The translations under genes were made by a program, and so were the position numbers. The notes beneath the pieces are model-generated. The model saw nothing but the letters and a program-made list of their open reading frames with translations. It made no database searches and was not told where the DNA came from. This document shows, one piece after another, positions 25,567 to 32,903 of a stretch of 64,000 nt of DNA. Source of the stretch: Lentzea sp. NEAU-D7 (GTDB lineage: Bacteria; Actinomycetota; Actinomycetes; Mycobacteriales; Pseudonocardiaceae); NCBI RefSeq assembly GCF_026242055.1, contig NZ_JAPJDL010000001.1, forward strand, positions 731,761 to 795,760. Reading direction: 5' to 3'. The first letter of the stretch is position 1. Each line of letters begins with the position of its first letter.

Positions 25567-27090
25567 ATGAACACGTCCGATGGTCCGGTGGCCGTGATCG
25601 GTGCGGGCCCGGTCGGCCTGGTCACCGCGCTGGGTCTGGTCGCGCACGGGGTTCCGGTCGTCGTCTTCGAGGCCGGGAACGACCTGTCGAGCGAGACCAA
25701 GGCGGGCACGGTCCTGACGCGCACGCTGGAGGTGCTGGACCGGTACGGGGCGCTGGGGCCGGTGCTGGAGGCGTCGCTGCGGCTCGACGAGATCGGCGAG
25801 GTGGACCGGGCGACCGGGACGTCGACCGGGAGCGTGCTGACCTCCGCGCTGGCCGGCGAGACGCGGTTCCCGTTCGTCGTCAACGTTCCGCAGCACGAGC
25901 TGGAGCCGGTGCTCGCGTCACTGCTGGAGGAACGCGCGCCGGGCGCATTGCGGATGCGGCATCGGCTGGTGGACTTCTCGCAGCACGACGACGGCGTCGC
26001 GCTGCGACTGTCCACTCCGGATGGAATCGTCGCGTTCGCGGCGTCGCACGTGCTGGCCTGCGACGGCGGGCGGTCGACCGTGCGGGAACGGCTCGGCGTC
26101 GAGGTCGAGGGGCACACGCTGGAGCAGCGGTACGCGCTGGTCGACCTGGTGTGCGACCTCGACGTCCGCAATCCGCGCGACTACCCGTACCTCGCCTACT
26201 TCGGCGACCGCGAGGAGTGGATGGTCCTCGTGCGGCAGCCGCACTGCTGGCGGTTCGTGTTCCCGCTGGCCCCCGGCCGGGACGCGCCGGCGGCGGAGGA
26301 GCTGCGCGACAAGGCGGCGCACTTCATCGGCGAGGTGGACTCGGTGGAGGTGCTGGGCAGCAACGTCTACACCGTTCACCACCGGGTGGCGTCGCGGTGG
26401 CGCGACCGCCGGGTGTTCCTGCTGGGCGACGCGGCGCACCTGATCACCCCGATGTGGGCGCTGGGCCTCAACACCGGCGTGCTGGACGCCTCCAACCTGC
26501 CGTGGCGCCTCGCGTGGGTGCTGCGCGGGTGGGCGGGCGAGGAGCTGCTGGAGGGCTACGAGGCCGAGCAGAAGCCGGTGGCCGTGCACGGTTCCGGCGC
26601 CATGGCGGAGGCCGCCCGTGCCGTGATGGACCGGCGTTCGGACTCGGTCGCCGGATGGCGGGACGCGATGACGCGGACGTTGCTCGGCGTGCGGCTGGGC
26701 GCCGACTGGTCGATGACGCGCTCGGGCCCGCCGCGGGCCGGCGACAGGATCCCGGACCTGCGGGTGTTCGACCGGCGCGGCCCGGTCCACCTGCACGAGC
26801 TGTGCCGCGACTCGTTCGTCGCGCTGCACCTCACCGACGCGCGCCGCCGCCCGTTCCTGCCCGCCGACGGGCCTCCCGGCCTGAAGCAGGTGGTGGTGAG
26901 CCGGTGGGACGCGCCGGACCTGCGTTCCCGCGCCTTCTTCGATCCCGGCGACACGGTGCGGGAGCGCTTCAGCGACACCGTGGTCCTGGTCAGGCCGGAC
27001 GCGCACATAGCCCACATCGAACCGTGGACCACCACGTCGTGGCGATCGGTCCAGGACCGCTATCTGCAGGAGGTGCACCTTGCGGGGTGA
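25567..27090 (+). CDS. FAD-dependent aromatic monooxygenase (MhpA/PheA-like)
   Basis: Class A flavin hydroxylase, 507 aa. GAGPVGLVTALGLVAHG near residues 11-27, ACDGGRSTVRE (DG motif) near 163-173, and FLLGDAAHLITPMWALGLNTGVLDASNLPWRLA near 282-316, with a C-terminal thioredoxin-like domain as in phenol or 3-(hydroxyphenyl)propionate hydroxylases. ATG 25567 is preceded by GGGAGG. The overlap with the cupin gene and the divergent ABC importer suggest uptake and ring hydroxylation of an aromatic compound. Confidence 0.85.
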   Translation: MNTSDGPVAVIGAGPVGLVTALGLVAHGVPVVVFEAGNDLSSETKAGTVLTRTLEVLDRYGALGPVLEASLRLDEIGEVDRATGTSTGSVLTSALAGETRFPFVVNVPQHELEPVLASLLEERAPGALRMRHRLVDFSQHDDGVALRLSTPDGIVAFAASHVLACDGGRSTVRERLGVEVEGHTLEQRYALVDLVCDLDVRNPRDYPYLAYFGDREEWMVLVRQPHCWRFVFPLAPGRDAPAAEELRDKAAHFIGEVDSVEVLGSNVYTVHHRVASRWRDRRVFLLGDAAHLITPMWALGLNTGVLDASNLPWRLAWVLRGWAGEELLEGYEAEQKPVAVHGSGAMAEAARAVMDRRSDSVAGWRDAMTRTLLGVRLGADWSMTRSGPPRAGDRIPDLRVFDRRGPVHLHELCRDSFVALHLTDARRRPFLPADGPPGLKQVVVSRWDAPDLRSRAFFDPGDTVRERFSDTVVLVRPDAHIAHIEPWTTTSWRSVQDRYLQEVHLAG

Positions 27091-27610
27091 CGTCGTGATC
27101 TCGCCGTCCGGTGAGGAGATCGTGCTCGTGGACGTCGGCCGGCGCGTGCTGCACGACGACCCGGTGGTCCGCGTGTGGGAGGTGACGCTCGAACCGGGCG
27201 AGACCCACCCGTGGCACCTGCACCACAACCCGTACGTCGTGCTCGGCATCGACGGCTCAGAAGGCCGCATGGACTGGCTCGACGGCAGCGAGCCGAGGTT
27301 CATCTCCGAGCACCGCGGCGGTTTCGTGTACCGGCCCGTGTCGCCCGTGCACCGGCTCACCAACATCGGCACGACCTTCTACCGCAACCGGCTGGTCGAG
27401 CTGAAAGACCTCGGTGAGAACCTGCCCGAGCCGCTGGACGTCCGTTCCGACGACATCAGCGTGCGCATGGTCGCGGACGTGAGCCTGGACCTGGAGGGGC
27501 CGCACGTCCTCGTCGCGCTGGACGGTGAGGACGTGCGGCTCCACCCGGGAGGACCGTGCAGGCTCGACGGCGAGTGGTTCGTCGTCGAGCTGGCCTACTT
27601 GGCCAGGTAG
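27080..27610 (+). CDS. Cupin-domain protein
   Basis: A 176-residue single-cupin protein. Metal-binding motif 1 reads GETHPWHLHHNPYVVLGIDG (H-x-H plus H), motif 2 PVSPVHRLTNIG; both are usable for a metal centre. Start TTG 27080, 6 bases after the strong site AGGAGG, inside the end of the monooxygenase gene. It could be a ring-modifying dioxygenase or isomerase working after the hydroxylase; the reaction is unknown. It overlaps the convergent YciI-like gene by 16 bp. Confidence 0.8.
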   Translation: MRGDVVISPSGEEIVLVDVGRRVLHDDPVVRVWEVTLEPGETHPWHLHHNPYVVLGIDGSEGRMDWLDGSEPRFISEHRGGFVYRPVSPVHRLTNIGTTFYRNRLVELKDLGENLPEPLDVRSDDISVRMVADVSLDLEGPHVLVALDGEDVRLHPGGPCRLDGEWFVVELAYLAR

Positions 27611-27969
27611 GGCTCGATGTCCTCGAACTCCGCGACCGGCCGCACCTCGACCGACATCTCCTCGACGCCCGCGAAGCAGGTGATGTACTCCGCGGCGACC
27701 GCGGTGGCCTCCGCGAGGTCCTTCGCGCTGATCAGCAGGAACCCGCCGACGACCTCCTTGGCCTCGGCGAACGGCCCGTCGGTCGACCTGATCGCCGCAC
27801 CGCGCCTGCGCACCACAGCGCCCTGCTGCTGCACGCCCTCGGCGCCGAGCATGACGCCGTCCGCCGTCAGCTTCTCGACGAACGCGTTCATCCGCTCCAC
27901 GAGCTCGGGGGTCGGCTCCCATGAGGCCGGATCGTCCTGCGGGACCCGGTGCGTGAGCATGAACCGCAT
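27595..27969 (-). CDS. YciI-like (DGPF-motif) protein
   Basis: A 124-residue ferredoxin-like protein with the family hallmark DGPFAEAKEVVGGFLLI. Members are often linked to ECF sigma factors and have no agreed reaction. ATG 27969 has GAGGAG 3 bases upstream; upstream in-frame codons lack the family's N-terminus MRFMLTHR. No ECF gene is adjacent here. Confidence 0.85.
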   Translation of the reverse strand: MRFMLTHRVPQDDPASWEPTPELVERMNAFVEKLTADGVMLGAEGVQQQGAVVRRRGAAIRSTDGPFAEAKEVVGGFLLISAKDLAEATAVAAEYITCFAGVEEMSVEVRPVAEFEDIEPYLAK

Positions 27970-28061
27970 GTTCTCTCCTCGTTGTCGACTGGCAGCGTCC
28001 GCTGCCACCCCTGCGTCGATCGGCGTCACGGAGCTTTCGACATCTTCGCCATGATGGCCCG

Positions 28062-28497
28062 GTGAGACTCTCGCGGCTGGTCATTCCGCTGCTCTGCATG
28101 TGGCTGTTCGGCAACCTCTACGAGCAGGTCGTGTGGAACCCGCAGCTGCTGGCGGACCCGCGGCCCGGCTCGCTCGTGGGCGTGTTCGCCGCGGGCAGCC
28201 CGATCTACTACTACCTGCCGTGGGCGCCGCTGGCCGTGGTCCTGGCCGTCGTCACGCGGGTGCCCAAGCCCGCTGGGCTGCCTCGCGGTCTCGGTCGCGA
28301 TGAAGGTCCTGCTGATCACGCAGGTCAACCCGGTGTTCCGCGACCCTGCCGTCTCCCGTGACGTCGTCCACGACAACGCCGTGCTCTGGGCGTTCGGCAA
28401 CGGCGTCGTCGTGATCGCGGTGGCGGCCGCGATCCTCTTCATCCAGCGTGGGCGGCGAGGTGCTCCGCCGTCCGCAGCGCCAGCGCCGCCATCGTGA
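28062..28497 (+). pseudogene. Frameshifted small membrane-protein gene
   Basis: Starts in one frame with MRLSRLVIPLLCMWLFGNLYE and a second hydrophobic stretch (YYYLPWAPLAVVLAVVTRV), then the sense of the protein continues in the next frame as LGCLAVSVAMKVLLITQVNP ... GVVVIAVAAAILF. The switch is near 28270. Joined, it would be a three to four-helix protein resembling small DUF1772-like membrane proteins. Either a true pseudogene or a single-base sequence error. Its end overlaps the convergent GMC oxidoreductase by 59 bp. Confidence 0.7.
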
Positions 28498-30082
28498 TCG
28501 ACGGGTTCGACGTGCCGAGCGACGGCATGCTGCCGCAGCCCACCGCGTACAGGTTCGGGTGGTCCCAGCAGCGCTGCCACTGGTCGACGACCGAGTCGCG
28601 CGGCGAGGTGCCCATCACGTGCGTACCGCCGCTGTGCCCGGCGCCCCAGTACCGCAGCGGTTCGCCGTCGTGCTCGAAGTAGTGCCCGTCGTCCGGCTTG
28701 TACACGGTGTGGTCCTCGGCGCCGAGCATCTCGAACAGCCGCTCCGACACCCGTTTCGCCGCCAGCAGGCCGTCCTTGGCGTAGTCCGACAGTGCGTAGT
28801 GGATGGACGGCCGGGGGTTGCCGAGCACGTCGCGTTCACGCGCGAGCGTGACGCGGTTGGCCTGGTCCGCCTCCTGCTCCACCTCGATCTGCAGCGTGAA
28901 CTGCCTGCTGACCCGCTGCGCGACCGCCTTCCTCAACGCGGTGCCGCGCAGGCCGGCCGCGACGAACTCCGCGGTGTCCGAACCCGGGCTGCCCGCCGAC
29001 CAGCCCCACCCCCAGTTGCCGATCTCGATGCGGAACGGTGCCCGCACCCGGCGCTCGGGGCCCGACCGGAACGTCTCGATGCCCGTCGTGGAGCCGGGGC
29101 CGCGGAACGGGCCGATCGGCTGCGGCATGAGCCCCCACGTCAGCAGCACCGGGTGGCCCATGAGGTTGCGGCCGACCTGGTCGCTGCTGTTCGCGAGGCC
29201 GGACAGGAGCAGCAGCTTGGCGTTCTCGACGGCGTGCGCGGCGAGGACGACGATGTCCGCCTCTTCCTCGTGACGGGTGTGCGTGCCGGTGGTGTCGTCC
29301 TCGTAGCGCTGGTAACCGACCTTGGTGACGCGGCCGGACCCGTCGGCGCGCAGCCGGTTCACCACGCACCGCGTGCGCAGCTCGACGTTGGGCGGCCACC
29401 GCTTCTGCGTCCGGTGTGGCGTGTACTTGGCGTTCTCCGGGCAGACCGGCACGCAGCTCGCGAAACCCGCGCAGAGCCGCCCGTCCGGCCGGTAACCGTC
29501 GACCGGGACACCGTTGCGCGCCTGGGGTGTGCCGACGACCAGGAGCTCGCGGCCGTCGATGCGACGACCGTCCACGACGGACGCGATGGCGTCGTCGAGG
29601 AACGTGCGGGGCAGGGCGTGCATGGGGTAGCGGTAGCCCTCGGCGACGGGCACGTGCTGACGCTGCTCGTCCGCGTCGGCCGCGATCCCGATCTCCCACT
29701 CCGCCTTGCGGTAGTAGGGCTCCAGGTCGTCGTAGGACAGCGGCCAGTTGCGGCCGCGGCCGAGGTCGCCGGTGTGGAAGTCGTCGGGTCGCATCCGGGG
29801 CGTGATGCCGGTCCAGGCGGTGCCAGTGCCGCCGTTCATGCGCAGGTACGGGCTCGCGAGGGAGTGCGGGCCGGTGTTGACCAGGTAGTCGCTCGACGGC
29901 GCGGCGGCGGTCGTGCGGTAGGGCACGAGTGGTGACTTGACCAGAGCCGTGCGGAACCTGCTGACCGCGTCGGAGTTCGGTTCCGCGCCCGCCTCCAGCA
30001 CGAGCACGCGGAACCCGTTGTCCCCCAGCGCTTTGGCGATGAGCGAGCCGGCGAACCCCGCGCCGACGACCACGACCCTCAC
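28439..30082 (-). CDS. GMC-family FAD oxidoreductase
   Basis: Large FAD enzyme, 547 aa, of the glucose-methanol-choline superfamily. It starts RVVVVGAGFAGSLIAKALGDNGFRVLVLEAG (ADP-binding fold), has GGTGTAWTGITPRM, a cysteine cluster LCAGFASCVPVCPENAKY in the middle, and the C-terminal catalytic His region SGGTHVMGTSPRDSVVD plus NLYAVGCGSMPSLGTSNPSITMAALALRTAEHL. It resembles pyranose- or gluconate-dehydrogenase-like enzymes. GTG 30082 overlaps the stop of the small upstream gene (GTGA), which may encode a subunit. Confidence 0.85.
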   Translation of the reverse strand: MRVVVVGAGFAGSLIAKALGDNGFRVLVLEAGAEPNSDAVSRFRTALVKSPLVPYRTTAAAPSSDYLVNTGPHSLASPYLRMNGGTGTAWTGITPRMRPDDFHTGDLGRGRNWPLSYDDLEPYYRKAEWEIGIAADADEQRQHVPVAEGYRYPMHALPRTFLDDAIASVVDGRRIDGRELLVVGTPQARNGVPVDGYRPDGRLCAGFASCVPVCPENAKYTPHRTQKRWPPNVELRTRCVVNRLRADGSGRVTKVGYQRYEDDTTGTHTRHEEEADIVVLAAHAVENAKLLLLSGLANSSDQVGRNLMGHPVLLTWGLMPQPIGPFRGPGSTTGIETFRSGPERRVRAPFRIEIGNWGWGWSAGSPGSDTAEFVAAGLRGTALRKAVAQRVSRQFTLQIEVEQEADQANRVTLARERDVLGNPRPSIHYALSDYAKDGLLAAKRVSERLFEMLGAEDHTVYKPDDGHYFEHDGEPLRYWGAGHSGGTHVMGTSPRDSVVDQWQRCWDHPNLYAVGCGSMPSLGTSNPSITMAALALRTAEHLAAHAG

Positions 30083-30357
30083 CGGGCACTGCTTCCGGGT
30101 CTGCGTTCCCAGCTGCCGAAACCGGGAGCCGCCGTGCCGGGTGGAGCGACTCCGGCCGCCTTCCAGGCCAGGCCCTCGGCGTAGGCGCGCTCGGTCGGGA
30201 TCACCCCGCGCCAGACGCCCGTGTACCAGAGCTGGATGATCTCGGCCTCCGACGCGCCGCCCGCCAGCGCGCGGTACTGCTCGACCAGTCCGGTCGACCT
30301 CAGCTCCTCCGCCGAGAACCCGGTCAGCTCGGCGGACAACTCCACGAAGACGTCCAT
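30079..30357 (-). CDS. Possible small subunit of the GMC dehydrogenase
   Basis: A 92-residue protein with no signal peptide. The C-terminal half (IIQLWYTGVW, AYAEGLAWKAAGVAPPGTAAPGFGSW) resembles the small subunit of membrane sugar dehydrogenases such as gluconate 2-dehydrogenase. ATG 30357 has GAGG 8 bases upstream and the end overlaps the GMC gene, so co-expression is near certain. The subunit role is inferred from similarity and position. Confidence 0.65.
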   Translation of the reverse strand: MDVFVELSAELTGFSAEELRSTGLVEQYRALAGGASEAEIIQLWYTGVWRGVIPTERAYAEGLAWKAAGVAPPGTAAPGFGSWERRPGSSAR

Positions 30358-30409
30358 CCGGCCATCCTCGGCGGGAGGAACCGCGTGCGCCAAACGATCC
30401 GGGCGAGGC

Positions 30410-30742
30410 TCACCCGCGTGGCGGAACCTCCATCTCGCCGAGCCGCGACCAGTCGTCCTGGTCCACCGTCTGGCTGACGATCCGCGGCGTCTCGGCGAGG
30501 TACTGGGGCAGTTCCCGCTGGGCTGCGCGGAAGTGCTCCGACTGCACGTGCGCGCCGCCGGCGTCGCCGTCGCGGAAGGCTTCGACGAGCACGTACTCGT
30601 TCGGGTCGTCGAGGCTGCGCGACCAGTCGAACCACAGGCAGCCGGGTTCGGCGCGGGTGGCCTCGGTGAAGCTCCCGCTGATCTCGGGCCAGGCCTGCGC
30701 GTGCTCGGGCAGGACGCGGAACTTGGCGGTGATGAAGATCAA
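30410..30742 (-). CDS. Antibiotic biosynthesis monooxygenase-type protein
   Basis: A 110-residue ABM-domain protein with ferredoxin-like fold: ITAKFRVLPEHAQAWPEIS, EPGCLWFDWSRSLDDPNEYVLVEAFRD, H in QSEHFRAAQ. Members act as cofactor-free monooxygenases on quinone precursors or as autoinducer-related proteins. TTG 30742 has GGAGG 5 bases upstream. Divergent from the MFS exporter gene. Confidence 0.85.
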   Translation of the reverse strand: MIFITAKFRVLPEHAQAWPEISGSFTEATRAEPGCLWFDWSRSLDDPNEYVLVEAFRDGDAGGAHVQSEHFRAAQRELPQYLAETPRIVSQTVDQDDWSRLGEMEVPPRG

Positions 30743-30828
30743 GACGGCCTCCTTCGGGTGATCGCCCCCGAGCCTAGGACGTGCTGTCCCGCCCTGCGAG
30801 ATCGCCCGACCTGCGCGACCATCGCCGC

Positions 30829-32802
30829 GTGCCCGAGATGATCGACACCCGCAGGCGGAACCTGGTCGTCGCGGCCGTTCTGCTCGCCATGCTGCTGGCC
30901 GCTCTCGACCAGACCATCGTGTCCACCGCGCTGCCCACGATGGTGGCCGACCTGGGTGGCGGCGCGCACCTGTCGTGGGTGGTGACGTCCTACCTGCTCG
31001 CCGAGACGATCATGACGGTGCTGATCGGCAAGTTCGGCGACCTCTACGGGCGCAAGAAGACGTTCGTCGTCAGCGTCGCGCTGTTCCTGGTCGGGTCGTT
31101 CTTCGCGGGCTGGTCGGAGTCGATGGGCATGCTCATCGCGTTCCGCGCGGTGCAGGGGCTGGGCGCCGGCGGGTTGATGGTCACCTCGACGGCGATCATC
31201 GCGGACGTCGTGCCGTTGAAGGAACGCGGCAAGTTCCAGGGGTTCGCGGGCGCGGTGTTCGGCATCGCGACGGTCGCCGGGCCGTTGCTGGGCGGGCTGT
31301 TCGTCGACCACCTGAGCTGGCGCTGGGCGTTCTACGTGAACATCCCGCTGGGCATCGCGGTGGTGCTGGTGGCGATCGCCGCGCTGCCCACGATCAGGGC
31401 GGAGGGCCGTCCGAAGATCGACTACGCCGGCATCGCGCTGATCGCGCTGGCGGCGACCGGGCTGACGCTGGTCACGAGCTGGGGCGGCACCGAGTACGCG
31501 TGGACGTCGCCGACGATCCTGTGGATGGCAGCCGGCTCGATCGTGCTGCTGGTCGCGTTCGTGCTGGTGGAGCAGCGCGCGGCCGAGCCGATGCTGCCGA
31601 TGAGGTTGTTCCGCAGCAGGGTGTTCACGGTGTCGGGCATCCTGAGCTTCGTCGTCGGGTTCGCGATGCTCGGCGGCATCACGTACCTGCCGATCTACCT
31701 GCAGTACGTGCGCGGCGAGTCGGCCACGGCGTCGGGGCTGTGGATGCTGCCGCTGATCGCCGGGCTCATGGCCACGGCGCTGATCACCGGCAACACGATC
31801 AGCCGCACCGGCAGGTACCGGATCTTCCCGTTGCTCGGCTCGGTCGGGCTCACCGTCGGCCTGTTCCTGCTGTCCCTCCTCGACGCGTCGACCAGCTACT
31901 GGGAGATGGGCGCGTTCATGGTGGTGCTGGGCGCGGGCATCGGCCTGGTGATGCAGGTGCCGGTGATCGTCGTGCAGAGCACCACCAACTACACCGACCT
32001 CGGCGTCGCCACGTCCGGCATCAGCTTCCTGCGCACGATGGGCAGCTCGTTCGGTGTCGCGATCTTCGGCACGATCTACGCGAACCAGCTGCCGAAGCAC
32101 CTGGTGGTGCCGCAGGGCGTCGACCCGCGCGCCATCGCGAGCCCCGCCGCCGTCCACGCGCTGCCGGACGCCCTGAGGGCACCGGTCGTCGCCGGGTACG
32201 CCGAGACGGTGCAGATGATGTTCCTGATCGCCGCGCCGATCGGGCTCGTGGCCCTGGCCGTCGCGTTCTTCCTGCCGCAGGTGCCGCTGCGCGACACGTC
32301 CCGCGCCGCCGCGGCCGGCAACAGCGGCGTGGGCGAGAGCTTCGCCGCACCGCCGTCGAACTCCTACGACGAGCTGCGCACACTCGTCTCCACCGTGGTG
32401 GCGAGGTCCGGTGAGGATCCCGGCCTGGCCGTGCTGCGGCGCTCCGGCGTCGACCTGCCGCTGGAACAGGCGTGGCTGCTCGGCCGGGTGTACCGGGCCT
32501 CGACGGACGACGGCGTGGCCACGCTCGACGAGATCGCGGAGATGACGAAGGTGCCCGGCGGCATCTTCGAACCGACCGCGCAGGCCCTCGTGCGGTCCGG
32601 GCACCTGGCGTCCGGCGACGACGGCTACCGCTTCACCGACCGGGGCGCGGACGTGTTCGCCCAGCTCGTGCGGGCGTGGCGGCGCTGGCTGCTCGACCAG
32701 CTGGAGGACTGGCACGAGCCCGACCAGCGCGACTTCGGGCAGGCGCTCGACTCGTTCACCGACGAGCTGATCGAGAGCGGCCGCCAGATGAGCCGCGTCT
32801 GA
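30829..32802 (+). CDS. DHA2-type MFS drug exporter with C-terminal winged-helix-like domain
   Basis: Proton-driven multidrug exporter of 657 aa, 14 predicted helices. Motif A appears as GKFGDLYGRKKT, motif C as GFAGAVFGIATVAGPLLGG, with LDQTIVSTALPTM in helix 1. After the last helix (about residue 485), some 170 residues follow that are not transport helices: a short linker then a helical/wing pattern (LGRVYRASTDDGVATLDEIAEMTKVPGGIFEPTAQALVRSGHLASGDDGYRFTDRG) like a MarR-type winged helix. GTG 30829 or ATG 30838 may start it; no Shine-Dalgarno is clear. Confidence 0.85.
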   Translation: MPEMIDTRRRNLVVAAVLLAMLLAALDQTIVSTALPTMVADLGGGAHLSWVVTSYLLAETIMTVLIGKFGDLYGRKKTFVVSVALFLVGSFFAGWSESMGMLIAFRAVQGLGAGGLMVTSTAIIADVVPLKERGKFQGFAGAVFGIATVAGPLLGGLFVDHLSWRWAFYVNIPLGIAVVLVAIAALPTIRAEGRPKIDYAGIALIALAATGLTLVTSWGGTEYAWTSPTILWMAAGSIVLLVAFVLVEQRAAEPMLPMRLFRSRVFTVSGILSFVVGFAMLGGITYLPIYLQYVRGESATASGLWMLPLIAGLMATALITGNTISRTGRYRIFPLLGSVGLTVGLFLLSLLDASTSYWEMGAFMVVLGAGIGLVMQVPVIVVQSTTNYTDLGVATSGISFLRTMGSSFGVAIFGTIYANQLPKHLVVPQGVDPRAIASPAAVHALPDALRAPVVAGYAETVQMMFLIAAPIGLVALAVAFFLPQVPLRDTSRAAAAGNSGVGESFAAPPSNSYDELRTLVSTVVARSGEDPGLAVLRRSGVDLPLEQAWLLGRVYRASTDDGVATLDEIAEMTKVPGGIFEPTAQALVRSGHLASGDDGYRFTDRGADVFAQLVRAWRRWLLDQLEDWHEPDQRDFGQALDSFTDELIESGRQMSRV

Positions 32803-32903
32803 GCACCCGGCCAGACACGCGCACAAAAGCTCCCCGCGTGCGGTCACCGAACATGAAACGCGCCCACGTCAGAGAGTTCCGCCGTTTCGGGCGGGACATC
32901 TGG

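Noticed and set aside
30739..32847. Long open frame antisense to the MFS exporter
   Set aside because: High GC leaves antisense frames open. The product is rich in His, Arg and Asp without a fold, while the sense strand has clear MFS motifs.
32803..32903. Terminator between the MFS and AfsR-type genes
   Set aside because: No stem of useful length is visible in these 100 bases.
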